A DNA stretch of 64,000 bases from Roseateles aquatilis (GTDB lineage Bacteria > Pseudomonadota > Gammaproteobacteria > Burkholderiales > Burkholderiaceae_C), in the NCBI RefSeq assembly GCF_002205645.1, contig NZ_NIOF01000004.1, positions 124,001-188,000 on the forward strand. The letters are read 5' to 3'. This document shows positions 46,215-55,025 of this stretch, piece by piece (position 1 is the stretch's first letter; each line of letters begins with the position of its first letter). A program made the position numbers and the translations under genes. The notes below the pieces were generated by a model. The model saw nothing but the letters and a program-made list of their open reading frames with translations, searched no databases and had not been told where the DNA came from.

Positions 46215-46234
46215 CCGGATCGCTGACGATCCGG
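46215..46234. other. Hairpin in the lacI leader
   Basis: CCGGATCG-ctga-CGATCCGG is a perfect 8-bp stem with a 4-nt loop, between the operator and the lacI start (46180). It could form in the 5' leader mRNA. The function is unknown. Confidence 0.35.
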
Positions 46235-46263
46235 AAACGGGCCACGATGGCCGGAAATGGCAA

Positions 46264-46279
46264 TTGCAAACGTTTGCAA
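46264..46279. promoter_or_regulatory. LacI-family operator palindrome
   Basis: TTGCAAACGTTTGCAA is a perfect 16-bp palindrome with the central CG typical of LacI-family operators. It stands 84 bp upstream of the lacI ATG in an AT-richer stretch. Autoregulation of the ribose/nucleoside operon is the natural reading. Confidence 0.85.
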
Positions 46280-46322
46280 AGCATAGCGCATCGTTGATCC
46301 TTTCGATCTCGATGCGCAGCGA

Positions 46323-46355
46323 AAAAGCCCCTGGCCGGGGGGCTCAGGGGCTTTT
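46323..46355 (-). terminator. Rho-independent terminator of gltA
   Basis: AAAAGCCCCTG (46323-46333) pairs with CAGGGGCTTTT (46345-46355) around an 11-nt loop. Flanking A-run and T-run make it a bidirectional intrinsic terminator. It lies 68 bp past the gltA stop on the minus strand. Confidence 0.9.
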
Positions 46356-46422
46356 GTTCGGGGCTCGCCGCTCGCGGCGCCGGGTTCGGAACGGACCCGG
46401 CGCGGGCGTGCCGCCCGGCGGA

Positions 46423-47739
46423 TCAGCGCTGGCCGATCGGCTTGACGTCACGCGCGGTGGCGCCGACGAACAGCTGACGCGGACGGCCGATCTTGTACTC
46501 GGGGTCGCCGATCATCTCGTTCAGCTGCGCGATCCAGCCGACCGTGCGGGCCAGCGCGAAGATCGCGGTGAACAGCGGCACCGGGATGCCGATGGCGCGC
46601 TGCACGATGCCGGAGTAGAAGTCGACGTTCGGGTACAGCTTGCGGGCGACGAAGTATTCGTCTTCCAGCGCGATCTTCTCCAGCTCCATCGCCAGCTTGA
46701 ACAGCGGGTCGTCGTGCAGGCCCAGCTCGGTCAGCACTTCGTGGCAGGTCTCGCGCATCAGCTTGGCGCGCGGGTCGTAGTTCTTGTAGACACGGTGACC
46801 GAAGCCCATCAGCTTGACGCCGCTGTTCTTGTCCTTCACCTGCTTGATGAACTCGCCGATCTTGGCGACGCCGCCCTGCTTCTGGATGTCGCCCAGCATG
46901 TTCAGCGCGGCTTCGTTCGCGCCGCCGTGCGCCGGACCCCACAGGCAGGCCACGCCGGCCGCGATCGCGGCGAACGGGTTCGTGCCCGACGAGCCGCACA
47001 GGCGGACCGTCGAAGTGGACGCGTTCTGCTCGTGGTCGGCATGCAGCGTGAAGATGCGGTCCATCGCGCGGACCAGCACGTCGTTGGGCTTGTACTCCTC
47101 GCACGGCGTGGCGAACATCATGCGCATGAAGTTGCCGGCGTACGAGAGGTCGTTCTTCGGGTACACGTAGGGCTGGCCGATCGTGTACTTGTAGGCCATC
47201 GCCACCAGCGTCGGCATCTTCGCGATCAGGCGGATCGCGGCGATCTCGCGATGCTCGGGGTTATTGATGTCGGTGCTGTCGTGATAGAAGGCCGACAGCG
47301 CGCCCACCAGGCCCGTCATCACGGCCATCGGATGCGCGTCGCGACGGAAGCCGCGCAGGAAGAACTGCATCTGCTCGTTGACCATCGTGTGATGGGTCAC
47401 GCGGTTGACGAACTCTTCCTTCTGCGCCGGGTTGGGCAGCTCCCCGTACAGCAGCAGGTAGCAGGTCTCCAGGTAGTCGCAGTTCACCGCCAGTTGCTCG
47501 ATCGGGTAGCCGCGGTACAGCAGCTCGCCCTTGTCGCCGTCGATGTAGGTGATGGTCGAGTTGCACGAGGCGGTCGACAGGAAGCCCGGGTCGTAGGTGA
47601 ACTTGCCCGTCTGGCCGTACAGCTTGCGGATATCGATCACGTCCGGACCGATCGTGCCCTTGTAGAGCGGCAGATCGATCTGGGGGCTGCCATCGGAGAA
47701 CGACAGAGTGGCTTTGACGTCAGACGGGGTCATGGGCAT
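46423..47739 (-). CDS. gltA: Citrate synthase
   Basis: This 438-aa type II (hexameric) citrate synthase condenses acetyl-CoA and oxaloacetate. Active-site regions are [30 protein letters not shown] and [17 protein letters not shown], containing the catalytic His and the CoA/oxaloacetate-binding Arg and His residues. An Asp equivalent is in [15 protein letters not shown]. It is the last gene of the sdhCDAB-sdhE-gltA series, 25 nt after sdhE. Confidence 0.97.
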   Translation of the reverse strand: MPMTPSDVKATLSFSDGSPQIDLPLYKGTIGPDVIDIRKLYGQTGKFTYDPGFLSTASCNSTITYIDGDKGELLYRGYPIEQLAVNCDYLETCYLLLYGELPNPAQKEEFVNRVTHHTMVNEQMQFFLRGFRRDAHPMAVMTGLVGALSAFYHDSTDINNPEHREIAAIRLIAKMPTLVAMAYKYTIGQPYVYPKNDLSYAGNFMRMMFATPCEEYKPNDVLVRAMDRIFTLHADHEQNASTSTVRLCGSSGTNPFAAIAAGVACLWGPAHGGANEAALNMLGDIQKQGGVAKIGEFIKQVKDKNSGVKLMGFGHRVYKNYDPRAKLMRETCHEVLTELGLHDDPLFKLAMELEKIALEDEYFVARKLYPNVDFYSGIVQRAIGIPVPLFTAIFALARTVGWIAQLNEMIGDPEYKIGRPRQLFVGATARDVKPIGQR

Positions 47740-47764
47740 TCCTTATGACTTCGGGGGATTCTTG

Positions 47765-48046
47765 TTACTGGGGAGTCCGCAGCAGCGCCAGCACCGCATG
47801 CACGTCGGGCCGGTCCAGATCGTCCGCCGGCTCCTTGCGGGCCAGCATCAGATCGAGCAGGTCGTTGTCGGACAGGTCCATCAACTGCCTGAGGCCCTCG
47901 GCATGGAACACGGTCAGATGGCTTTCATGCCGCCGGAAGAACCGCTCGATGAAAAGATCATTCTCCAACAGGCCCCGGCGGCAGCGCCACTTGAGCTTGG
48001 AGAGATCCCTCTCGGAAACGAGGGTGTTGTCGGCGACGGCTGTCAT
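47765..48046 (-). CDS. sdhE: Succinate dehydrogenase flavinylation factor SdhE
   Basis: This 93-aa protein of the SdhE/YgfY family promotes covalent FAD attachment to SdhA. It has the signature LKWRCRRGLLENDLFIERFF with the conserved RGxxE element. It lies between sdhB and gltA, 34 nt after sdhB, as in other Burkholderiales. Confidence 0.94.
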   Translation of the reverse strand: MTAVADNTLVSERDLSKLKWRCRRGLLENDLFIERFFRRHESHLTVFHAEGLRQLMDLSDNDLLDLMLARKEPADDLDRPDVHAVLALLRTPQ

Positions 48047-48080
48047 GCGCGTGATCCAGATGCGAAGAGGCGTGCGGGCC

Positions 48081-48785
48081 TCAGACGGTGCGACGCACCA
48101 TCAGTTCCTTGATCTTGCCGATCGCCTTCGTCGGGTTGAGACCCTTGGGGCAGACATCGACGCAGTTCATGATGGTGTGGCAGCGGAACAGGCGGTACGG
48201 ATCCTCGAGGTTGTCGAGGCGTTCCGCCGTGCCCTGGTCGCGGCTGTCGGCGATGAAGCGGTAGGCCTGCAGCAGGCCGGCGGGGCCGACGAACTTGTCG
48301 GGGTTCCACCAGAAGCTGGGGCAGCTGGTCGAGCAGCTCGCGCACAGGATGCACTCGTACAGGCCGTTGAGCTCCTCGCGCTCCTCGGGCGACTGCAGGC
48401 GCTCCTTTTCGGGCGGCGGCTCGTCGTTGACCAGGAAGGGCTTGATCGAGTTGTACTGCTTGAAGAACTGCGTCATGTCCACGATCAGGTCGCGGACGAC
48501 GGGCAGGCCCGGCAGCGGCTTGAGGACGATGACGTCCGGCAGCGAGCGCAGGTTGGTCAGGCAGGCCAGGCCGTTCTTGCCGTTGATGTTCATCGCGTCC
48601 GAGCCGCACACGCCTTCGCGGCAGGAGCGGCGGAACGACAGCGTCGGGTCGACCGCCTTGAGCTTGAGCAGGGCGTCGAGCAGCATGCGCTCGTTGCCGG
48701 CCAGCTCCAGCTCGATGGTCTGCATGTACGGCTTGGCGTCCTTGTCCGGGTCGTAGCGGTAGATCTTGAAGGTGCGCTTGATCAT
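48081..48785 (-). CDS. sdhB: Succinate dehydrogenase iron-sulfur subunit
   Basis: This 234-aa subunit carries the three Fe-S clusters. The 2Fe-2S site is CREGVCGSDAMNINGKNGLAC. The 4Fe-4S and 3Fe-4S sites are in CILCASCSTSCPSFWW and CHTIMNCVDVCPKGLNP. It transfers electrons from SdhA to quinone at SdhCD. It lies 19 nt after sdhA. Confidence 0.97.
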   Translation of the reverse strand: MIKRTFKIYRYDPDKDAKPYMQTIELELAGNERMLLDALLKLKAVDPTLSFRRSCREGVCGSDAMNINGKNGLACLTNLRSLPDVIVLKPLPGLPVVRDLIVDMTQFFKQYNSIKPFLVNDEPPPEKERLQSPEEREELNGLYECILCASCSTSCPSFWWNPDKFVGPAGLLQAYRFIADSRDQGTAERLDNLEDPYRLFRCHTIMNCVDVCPKGLNPTKAIGKIKELMVRRTV

Positions 48786-48804
48786 GTGATTGCTCCTGCG
48801 TCGC

Positions 48805-50610
48805 TCAGAAGGTACGGACCTTCGGCGGCACGCTGTCGACGGTCAGCGGCTTGAGGTTGACCGGCTTGTAGGACAAGCTGTTCGTGGCGCTGTGCCACAG
48901 CGTGTGCTTCATCCACTCCTTGTCGTTGCGACCCAGCGGGAACTCGGCATCGTCGGCGCCGCGCTCGTAGTCGTTGACGGTGTGGGCGCCGCGGCATTCC
49001 CTGCGGGCGGCCGCGGACACGATCGTGGCCTGCGCGGCCTCGATCAGGTTGTCCACTTCCAGGGCCTCGACACGCGCGGTGTTGAAGACCTTGGACTTGT
49101 CTTTCAGGGTGATGTTCTTGACGCGCTCGCGCAGCTCGGCGATCTTGACCACGCCTTCGTCCAGCATCGCCTGGGTGCGGAACACGCCGGCGTGCTCCTG
49201 CATGGCGCTGCGCAGGTCGTTGGCGACGTCCTGGGCGTACTCGCCGGAGTTCGACGACTCCAGGCGGTTCAGGCGCGCCAGCGTCTGGTCGGCGGCGTCC
49301 TTGGGCAGCGGCTTGTGCGACATGCCAGCCTTGTGCGCGTCGACGATGTGGTTGCCGGCCGCGCGGCCGAAGACCACCAGGTCCAGCAGCGAGTTGGTGC
49401 CCAGGCGGTTGGCGCCGTGGACCGACACGCAGGAGCATTCGCCCACCGCGTACAGGCCGTTGACGATGCTCTTGTGATCGTCGCCCTTGGGCACGACGAC
49501 CTGACCGTGGATGTTGGTCGGGATGCCGCCCATCTGGTAATGGATGGTCGGCACGACCGGGATCGGTTCCTTCGTGATGTCGACGTTGGCGAAGTTGTGG
49601 CCGATCTCGAACACCGACGGCAGGCGCTTCAGGATCGCGTCGCCGCCCAGGTGGGTCATGTCCAGCACGACGTAGTCCTTGTTGGGACCGCAGCCGCGAC
49701 CTTCCTTGATCTCCTGGTCCATGCAGCGCGAGACGAAGTCGCGCGGCGCCAGGTCCTTCAGCGTCGGGGCGTAGCGCTCCATGAAGCGCTCGCCGTTGGC
49801 GTTGCGCAGGATCGCGCCCTCGCCGCGGCAGCCTTCGGTCAGCAGCACGCCCGCGCCGGCCACGCCGGTCGGGTGGAACTGCCAGAACTCCATGTCCTGC
49901 AGCGGGATGTCGGCGCGCGCCGCCATGCCCAGGCCGTCGCCGGTGTTGATGAAGGCGTTGGTCGACGCCGCGAAGATGCGGCCGGCGCCGCCGGTGGCCA
50001 GCAGCACGGTCTTGGCTTCGAGGATGTGGACCTCGCCCGTCTCCATTTCCAGCGCGGTCACGCCGACCACGTCGCCGTCGGCGTCGCGGATCAGGTCCAG
50101 CGCCATCCACTCGACGAAGAAGTTGGTGCGGGCCTTGACGTTCTGCTGGTACAGCGTGTGCAGCAGCGCGTGACCGGTGCGGTCGGCGGCGGCGCAGGCG
50201 CGCTGGACGGGCTTCTCGCCGTAGTTGGCGGTGTGGCCGCCGAAGGGGCGCTGATAGATCGTGCCATCGGCGTTGCGGTCGAACGGCATGCCGAAGTGTT
50301 CGAGCTCGTAGACGGCCTTGGGCGCTTCACGACACATGAACTCGATGGCGTCCTGGTCACCCAGCCAGTCCGAGCCCTTCACGGTGTCGTAGAAGTGGTA
50401 ATGCCAGTTGTCTTCCGACATGTTGCCCAGGCTGGCGCCGATGCCGCCCTGGGCGGCCACGGTGTGCGAGCGGGTGGGAAAAACCTTGGACAGGACGGCG
50501 ACGTTCAGCCCGGCGAGCGACAGTTGCAGCGATGCGCGCATGCCCGAGCCACCGGCTCCGACGATCACGACATCGAATTTGCGCTTGGGCAGCGAGGTTC
50601 CGATTTGCAT
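48805..50610 (-). CDS. sdhA: Succinate dehydrogenase flavoprotein subunit
   Basis: This 601-aa catalytic subunit oxidises succinate to fumarate. The FAD-binding site is DVVIVGAGGSGMRASLQL. The flavinylated histidine is in SHTVAAQGGIGASLGN. The active-site region has REAPKAVYELEHFGMPF and HPTGVAGAGVLLTEGCRGEG, and the C-terminus carries RRECRGAHTVNDYERGADD. It follows sdhD with a 3-nt gap. Confidence 0.97.
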   Translation of the reverse strand: MQIGTSLPKRKFDVVIVGAGGSGMRASLQLSLAGLNVAVLSKVFPTRSHTVAAQGGIGASLGNMSEDNWHYHFYDTVKGSDWLGDQDAIEFMCREAPKAVYELEHFGMPFDRNADGTIYQRPFGGHTANYGEKPVQRACAAADRTGHALLHTLYQQNVKARTNFFVEWMALDLIRDADGDVVGVTALEMETGEVHILEAKTVLLATGGAGRIFAASTNAFINTGDGLGMAARADIPLQDMEFWQFHPTGVAGAGVLLTEGCRGEGAILRNANGERFMERYAPTLKDLAPRDFVSRCMDQEIKEGRGCGPNKDYVVLDMTHLGGDAILKRLPSVFEIGHNFANVDITKEPIPVVPTIHYQMGGIPTNIHGQVVVPKGDDHKSIVNGLYAVGECSCVSVHGANRLGTNSLLDLVVFGRAAGNHIVDAHKAGMSHKPLPKDAADQTLARLNRLESSNSGEYAQDVANDLRSAMQEHAGVFRTQAMLDEGVVKIAELRERVKNITLKDKSKVFNTARVEALEVDNLIEAAQATIVSAAARRECRGAHTVNDYERGADDAEFPLGRNDKEWMKHTLWHSATNSLSYKPVNLKPLTVDSVPPKVRTF

Positions 50611-50613
50611 TTC

Positions 50614-50976
50614 TTACAGCCTCCAGAGCACTTGGATCGCCCAACCCGCGCAACCCACCAACCACACCAGCGTGAACACGTGCAGCGCCAGCCGCACGCC
50701 CACCGGCTTGACGTAATCCATCCAGATGTCCCGCACGCCGACCCAGGCGTGATACGCCAGGGACAGGATCAGCGCGAAGGTCAGGAACTTCATCCATTGC
50801 TTGCTGAAGATGCCTGCCCACAGGTCGTAGCCGATCGGCTGGCTGGTGAACAGCACTTGCGCGAGCAGCACGAGGGTGAACAGCGCCATCAGCAGCGCGG
50901 TGGCGCGCTGGGCCATCCAGTCGCGCAAGCCGTAATGCGCACCGCTGACAATGCGCTTGCTTCCGTAGGTTGTCAT
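50614..50976 (-). CDS. sdhD: Succinate dehydrogenase membrane anchor subunit SdhD
   Basis: This 120-aa membrane protein has three helices, with SGAHYGLRDWMAQRATALLM before the first and AYHAWVGVRDIWMDYV carrying the conserved quinone-site and heme-ligand region. An upstream in-frame ATG (51009) would add 11 residues, but MTTYGSKRIVSGAHYG matches the family start. Confidence 0.92.
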   Translation of the reverse strand: MTTYGSKRIVSGAHYGLRDWMAQRATALLMALFTLVLLAQVLFTSQPIGYDLWAGIFSKQWMKFLTFALILSLAYHAWVGVRDIWMDYVKPVGVRLALHVFTLVWLVGCAGWAIQVLWRL

Positions 50977-51031
50977 TTTTGATTTGCCTCTTCGGTCAAT
51001 CTCGGTCAATCGTTGAATCGGGCAACGCCGA

Positions 51032-51472
51032 TCAATACAGGCCGAACAGCTTGGCGCCGAGCGCGACGGTCAGCACCACGCCCAGCACCAGCGTCACGAT
51101 CGCGCTGCTGTGGCCTTGCGCCTTGCTGACGCTGTGCGTCGCGTCCATCCACAGGTGGCGGACACCGGCGATGAAGTGGTGGAGGTAGCCCCAGATCAGG
51201 GCCAGCGCGACCAGCTTGATGAACCAGCCCGGCAGGAAGCCGATGCCGGACACAAAGGCCGAGGTGAAGGTCTCGTAGGAGATTTCCGACGTGAGGCTGG
51301 TGTCGAACATCCAGATCACGAACGGCAGCAGCAGGAACATCAGCAGGCCGCTGATGCGATGCAGGATCGAGACGATGCCGGCCGGAGGCAGGCGGTACGA
51401 CACGATCTGCGTCACATGGATGTTGGTGTAGACCGGTCGTTTCTTCGTGGTGGCTTGGGTGGCGTCCGTCAT
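51032..51472 (-). CDS. sdhC: Succinate dehydrogenase cytochrome b556 subunit SdhC
   Basis: This 146-aa membrane subunit carries the SdhC signature RPVYTNIHVTQIVSYRLPPAG, SILHRISGLLMFLLLP and a C-terminal YLHHFIAGVRHLWMDATHS. These contain the heme and quinone ligands. It is the first gene of sdhCDAB on this strand. The 126-bp gap to the GntR gene carries no terminator I can see. Confidence 0.94.
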   Translation of the reverse strand: MTDATQATTKKRPVYTNIHVTQIVSYRLPPAGIVSILHRISGLLMFLLLPFVIWMFDTSLTSEISYETFTSAFVSGIGFLPGWFIKLVALALIWGYLHHFIAGVRHLWMDATHSVSKAQGHSSAIVTLVLGVVLTVALGAKLFGLY

Positions 51473-51598
51473 GTCCGACCTTGTAATCAGTGTGAAACCC
51501 GAAGATTTTATTGCAACGCAACACCTCTGAAGGGTGTGCTGGGCGCATGTCGTCGTTTGGCCGTGCCTTGAAAACGTCAGCGCCGCAACGCGAAAGAA

Positions 51599-52381
51599 TC
51601 AATTCAGGTCGTTGCGATAAAAGTGGTGGGAAGTGTTGTAGAGACCGCGGCGCAACTCCACCGGCTTGTCGCCGTAGGTGAAGGCGAGCCGCTCCACGCT
51701 CAGCAGCGGACTGCCGGGCGTCACCTGCAGCAGCGCGGCGGAGTCTTCCTCCGCCGCGACCGCCCGGATCTTTTCCTGCGCGCGGATCATGTGCACGCCG
51801 AATTCGGTTTCGAGCAGACCGTAGAACGGGCCGCGATGCTCCAGCAGCCGCTCCGTCGTCAGGCCCTTGAACATCGCGCCGGGCAGCCAGATGTCGTCCA
51901 GCACGACCGGATGGCCGGCGCTGTGCAGCAGGCGGCGGATCTCGATCACCGGATCGCCGGCGCGCAAGTGCATCAGCCTGGCGATCCAGGCCGGCGCGCG
52001 CTGGCGGCGGCAGTCGAGCAACTGCCGGCCCAGCGTCGCCGACGCATCGCCGTCGGGCGTCAGCCGCAGGAAGCGGTACTGCTGCTGTTGCTCCGCATGG
52101 GTGGCGACGAAGGTGCCCTTGCCCTGGCGGCGGACCAGCAGATTGTCGGCGGCCAGCTCATCAACGGCCTTGCGCACCGTGCCCTGGCTGACGCCGAAGC
52201 GGGCGGCCAGGTCCATCTCGCTGGGGATGGTCTCGCCGGCCTTCCATTCGCCCGCCTGCAGCCCCTTCAGGATCAGCCCCTTGATCTGGCGGTACAGCGG
52301 ACTGAACGCCGGCGCGGCCTCCGCGCGCGCCAGCTCATTGAGCGGCGTGACGGGATGGACCGGGACGGCGGGGGGCGACAT
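51599..52381 (-). CDS. GntR/HutC-family transcriptional regulator of the TCA cluster
   Basis: This 260-aa regulator has a winged helix-turn-helix near residues 30-95 (AGETIPSEMDLAARFGVSQGTVRKAVDELAADNLLVRRQGKGTFV) and a UTRA ligand-binding domain. It is transcribed toward sdhC and divergently from mdh. A 14-bp palindrome lies in the shared region, so it probably controls sdh and/or mdh. The ligand is unknown but may be a TCA intermediate. ATG 52381 is used; an upstream in-frame start (52420) would add 13 residues. Confidence 0.88.
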   Translation of the reverse strand: MSPPAVPVHPVTPLNELARAEAAPAFSPLYRQIKGLILKGLQAGEWKAGETIPSEMDLAARFGVSQGTVRKAVDELAADNLLVRRQGKGTFVATHAEQQQQYRFLRLTPDGDASATLGRQLLDCRRQRAPAWIARLMHLRAGDPVIEIRRLLHSAGHPVVLDDIWLPGAMFKGLTTERLLEHRGPFYGLLETEFGVHMIRAQEKIRAVAAEEDSAALLQVTPGSPLLSVERLAFTYGDKPVELRRGLYNTSHHFYRNDLN

Positions 52382-52447
52382 GGGGCGGCATTCGAGCACA
52401 AACGCGGCGGCACCGTCCATCGTCCCCGCGGGAGTCCGACCGGATTA

Positions 52448-52461
52448 GTCTTATATAAGAC
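52448..52461. promoter_or_regulatory. GntR-type operator between gntR and mdh
   Basis: GTCTTATATAAGAC is a perfect 14-bp palindrome in an otherwise GC-rich region, 66 bp from the gntR ATG and 282 bp from mdh. It contains a TATATA centre like other GntR-family sites. No second copy was seen upstream of sdhC, gltA or acnB. Confidence 0.75.
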
Positions 52462-52743
52462 ACAAGAGTGTCGCGCGAGTGCCGCACCCGGGCGGCCCGC
52501 ACGCCTCGCCACCCCGCGCGATCCAGGGAGGCGGCACGCACCGGTGGGCGAAGAAGACCCTTCCAGGCTCACCCGGACGGTTCGGCTGACCTACACTCGC
52601 GGACGCTGGCGCCGGGCTCGGACCGCGCCTCCCGGACTCGAGCAGCCGCCGCGTCGACACGACGCGGCATTCACGGCCCTCGCCTCCGCGCTTTCCGTAT
52701 TTCTGTCGTTTTCAGTTTTCACTCGCACATTTCGGAGACTCTG

Positions 52744-53730
52744 ATGAGCAAGAAACCCGTTCGCGTCGCCGTCACCGGCGCCGCTGGCCAGATCGGCTAT
52801 GCCCTGCTGTTCCGCATCGCTTCCGGCGAAATGCTGGGCAAGGACCAGCCCGTCATCCTGCAGTTGCTGGAGATCCCCGACGAGAAGGCCCAGAACGCGC
52901 TCAAGGGCGTGATCATGGAGCTGGAAGACTGCGCCTTCCCGCTGCTGGCCGGCATCGAGGCGCACAGCGACCCGATGAGCGCCTTCAAGGATACGGACTA
53001 CGCGCTGCTGGTCGGCTCGCGTCCGCGCGGCCCGGGCATGGAGCGTTCGGAACTGCTGTCCATCAACGGCGCCATCTTCACCGCGCAGGGCAAGGCCCTG
53101 AACGCCGTGGCCTCGCGCAACGTCAAGGTGCTGGTGGTCGGCAACCCGGCCAACACCAACGCCTACATCGCGATGAAGTCGGCCCCGGACCTGCCGGCCA
53201 AGAACTTCACCGCCATGCTGCGCCTGGACCACAACCGCGCTGCCTCGCAGATCGCCGCCAAGACCGGCAAGCCGGTCGCCGGCATCGAGAAGCTGGCCGT
53301 GTGGGGCAACCACTCGCCGACGATGTATGCCGACTACCGCTTCGCCACCATCGACGGCCAGTCGGTCAAGGCCCTGATCAACGACGAAGAGTGGAACCGC
53401 ACCACCTTCCTGCCGACCGTCGGCAAGCGCGGCGCCGCGATCATCGCCGCGCGCGGCCTGTCGTCGGCCGCCTCGGCCGCCAACGCCGCGATCGACCACA
53501 TGCGCGACTGGGCCCTGGGCACCAACGGCAAGTGGGTCACGATGGGCATCCCGTCGGGCGGCGAATACGGCATCCCCAAGGACGTCATGTTCGGCTTCCC
53601 GGTGACCGTCGAGAACGGCGAGTACAAGATCGTCGAGGGCCTGGAGATCGACGAGTTCTCGCAAGCCTGCATCAAGAAGACGCTGGACGAGCTGCTGGAA
53701 GAGCAGAACGGCGTCAAGCATCTGCTGTAA
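52744..53730 (+). CDS. mdh: Malate dehydrogenase
   Basis: This 328-aa NAD-dependent enzyme matches the cytosolic-type MDH. The NAD site is [19 protein letters not shown]. The substrate-binding Arg is in [18 protein letters not shown]. The catalytic site includes [12 protein letters not shown] and [15 protein letters not shown] 52744 agrees with the family, with weak Shine-Dalgarno (GGAG at 52734-52737). It stands divergent from gntR. Confidence 0.96.
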   Translation: MSKKPVRVAVTGAAGQIGYALLFRIASGEMLGKDQPVILQLLEIPDEKAQNALKGVIMELEDCAFPLLAGIEAHSDPMSAFKDTDYALLVGSRPRGPGMERSELLSINGAIFTAQGKALNAVASRNVKVLVVGNPANTNAYIAMKSAPDLPAKNFTAMLRLDHNRAASQIAAKTGKPVAGIEKLAVWGNHSPTMYADYRFATIDGQSVKALINDEEWNRTTFLPTVGKRGAAIIAARGLSSAASAANAAIDHMRDWALGTNGKWVTMGIPSGGEYGIPKDVMFGFPVTVENGEYKIVEGLEIDEFSQACIKKTLDELLEEQNGVKHLL

Positions 53731-53792
53731 GCCGCCTGGTCCGGGTGCCGCCGCGACGCGCTCGCGGGCATCCGACCTGAGCGACACTCGAC

Positions 53793-53820
53793 GGGCCGGC
53801 TCTCTCACGAGGGCCGGCCC
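53793..53820 (+). terminator. Rho-independent terminator of mdh
   Basis: GGGCCGGC pairs with GCCGGCCC around a 12-nt loop, followed by TTCTTCTTTC. It lies 62 bp past the mdh stop, before the CoA lyase gene. Confidence 0.85.
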
Positions 53821-53865
53821 TTCTTCTTTCCACCGCGGCTCGCCGCGCGTCCTCACGCCCCGTCC

Positions 53866-54876
53866 ATGAGCACCTCCATCCATCCCGCCGACGCCCTGTT
53901 CGAGGAAGGCCAGGCTCCCGTCGTGCTGCCGGTCGTCGACCATTACTGCGGCGTCGAGGCGCGCATGCTCAAGAGCCTGGAGCTGCAGGCACAGATGGGC
54001 CCGGTGTTCGACATCACGCTGGACTGCGAGGACGGCGCGCCCGTGGGCGGCGAGGCCGAGCACATGCTGCTGGTGCTGCATCTGCTGAACGGCGCGCTCA
54101 ATGCCCACGGCCGCGTCGGCGTGCGGGTGCACCCGTTCAACCACCCGTCGTTCGAGGCCGATGTGGAGGCGGTGATCGCCGGCGGCGGCGAAAAGCTCGC
54201 CTACCTCATGATCCCCAAGCCCGAGGGACTGGACGACCTGCGACGCGCCATCGCGTTCATCGACGACAGCCTGCGGCGCCACCACATCCGCAAGCCGCTG
54301 CCGCTGCACACGCTGATCGAGACCCACGGCGCGCTGCGCGATGTGATGGCGATCGCGGCGCATCCGCGCATCGAGTCGTTGTCGTTCGGGCTGATGGACT
54401 TCGTGTCGGCGCATCGCGGCGCGATCCCGCGCTCGGCGCTGACGGTCGAGGGCCAGTTCACGCACCCGCTGGTGCAACGCGCCAAGCTGGACATCGCCGC
54501 CGCGGCGCATGGCCACGCCAAGACGCCCTCCCACTGCGTGGTGACCGAGTTCAAGAGCCAGCGCGCCATCCAGTCCGCCGCCGAACGCGCCGCGCGCGAG
54601 TTCGGCTACACCCGGATGTGGAGCATCCACCCCAACCAGATCCAGCCCATCATCGACGCCTTCGCCCCCAGCGTGGCCGAGATCGACGAGGCCATCGACA
54701 TCCTGCTCGCCGCGCAGGCCGCGCAGTGGGCGCCCATCCAGCACCGCGACATGCTGCACGACCGCGCCAGCTACCGGCTGTTCTGGCATCTGCTGCAACG
54801 CGCCCATCGCACCGGCCAGAACCTGCCGTCGGAGGTGGATCAGGCGTGGTTCGCACGGGAGCCGTCGCCGCTCTGA
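53866..54876 (+). CDS. HpcH/HpaI aldolase-type CoA ester lyase
   Basis: This 336-aa protein is of the citrate lyase beta / malyl-CoA lyase family. Conserved Mg2+ site and fold motifs are VFDITLDCEDGAPVG, RVHPFNHPSFEADVE, LHTLIETHGALRDV and LSFGLMDFVSAHRG. It probably cleaves or forms a malyl- or citramalyl-type CoA ester. It lies between mdh and acnB, suggesting a side branch of the TCA/propionate network. The substrate is not known. Confidence 0.88.
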   Translation: MSTSIHPADALFEEGQAPVVLPVVDHYCGVEARMLKSLELQAQMGPVFDITLDCEDGAPVGGEAEHMLLVLHLLNGALNAHGRVGVRVHPFNHPSFEADVEAVIAGGGEKLAYLMIPKPEGLDDLRRAIAFIDDSLRRHHIRKPLPLHTLIETHGALRDVMAIAAHPRIESLSFGLMDFVSAHRGAIPRSALTVEGQFTHPLVQRAKLDIAAAAHGHAKTPSHCVVTEFKSQRAIQSAAERAAREFGYTRMWSIHPNQIQPIIDAFAPSVAEIDEAIDILLAAQAAQWAPIQHRDMLHDRASYRLFWHLLQRAHRTGQNLPSEVDQAWFAREPSPL

Positions 54877-55025
54877 ACTCCACCGCCCGCAACCCGGGAA
54901 GACCCTGGCGCGCGCCAACCGTTTGACACATTAAATCGGGGCCGCGCGCCAAGCCCGCGCGGCGACAATTCCGCACCGCCGGAACCCCGGCGATTTCCTT
55001 TTCAGGTCCACATCCTTCGTTCCGC

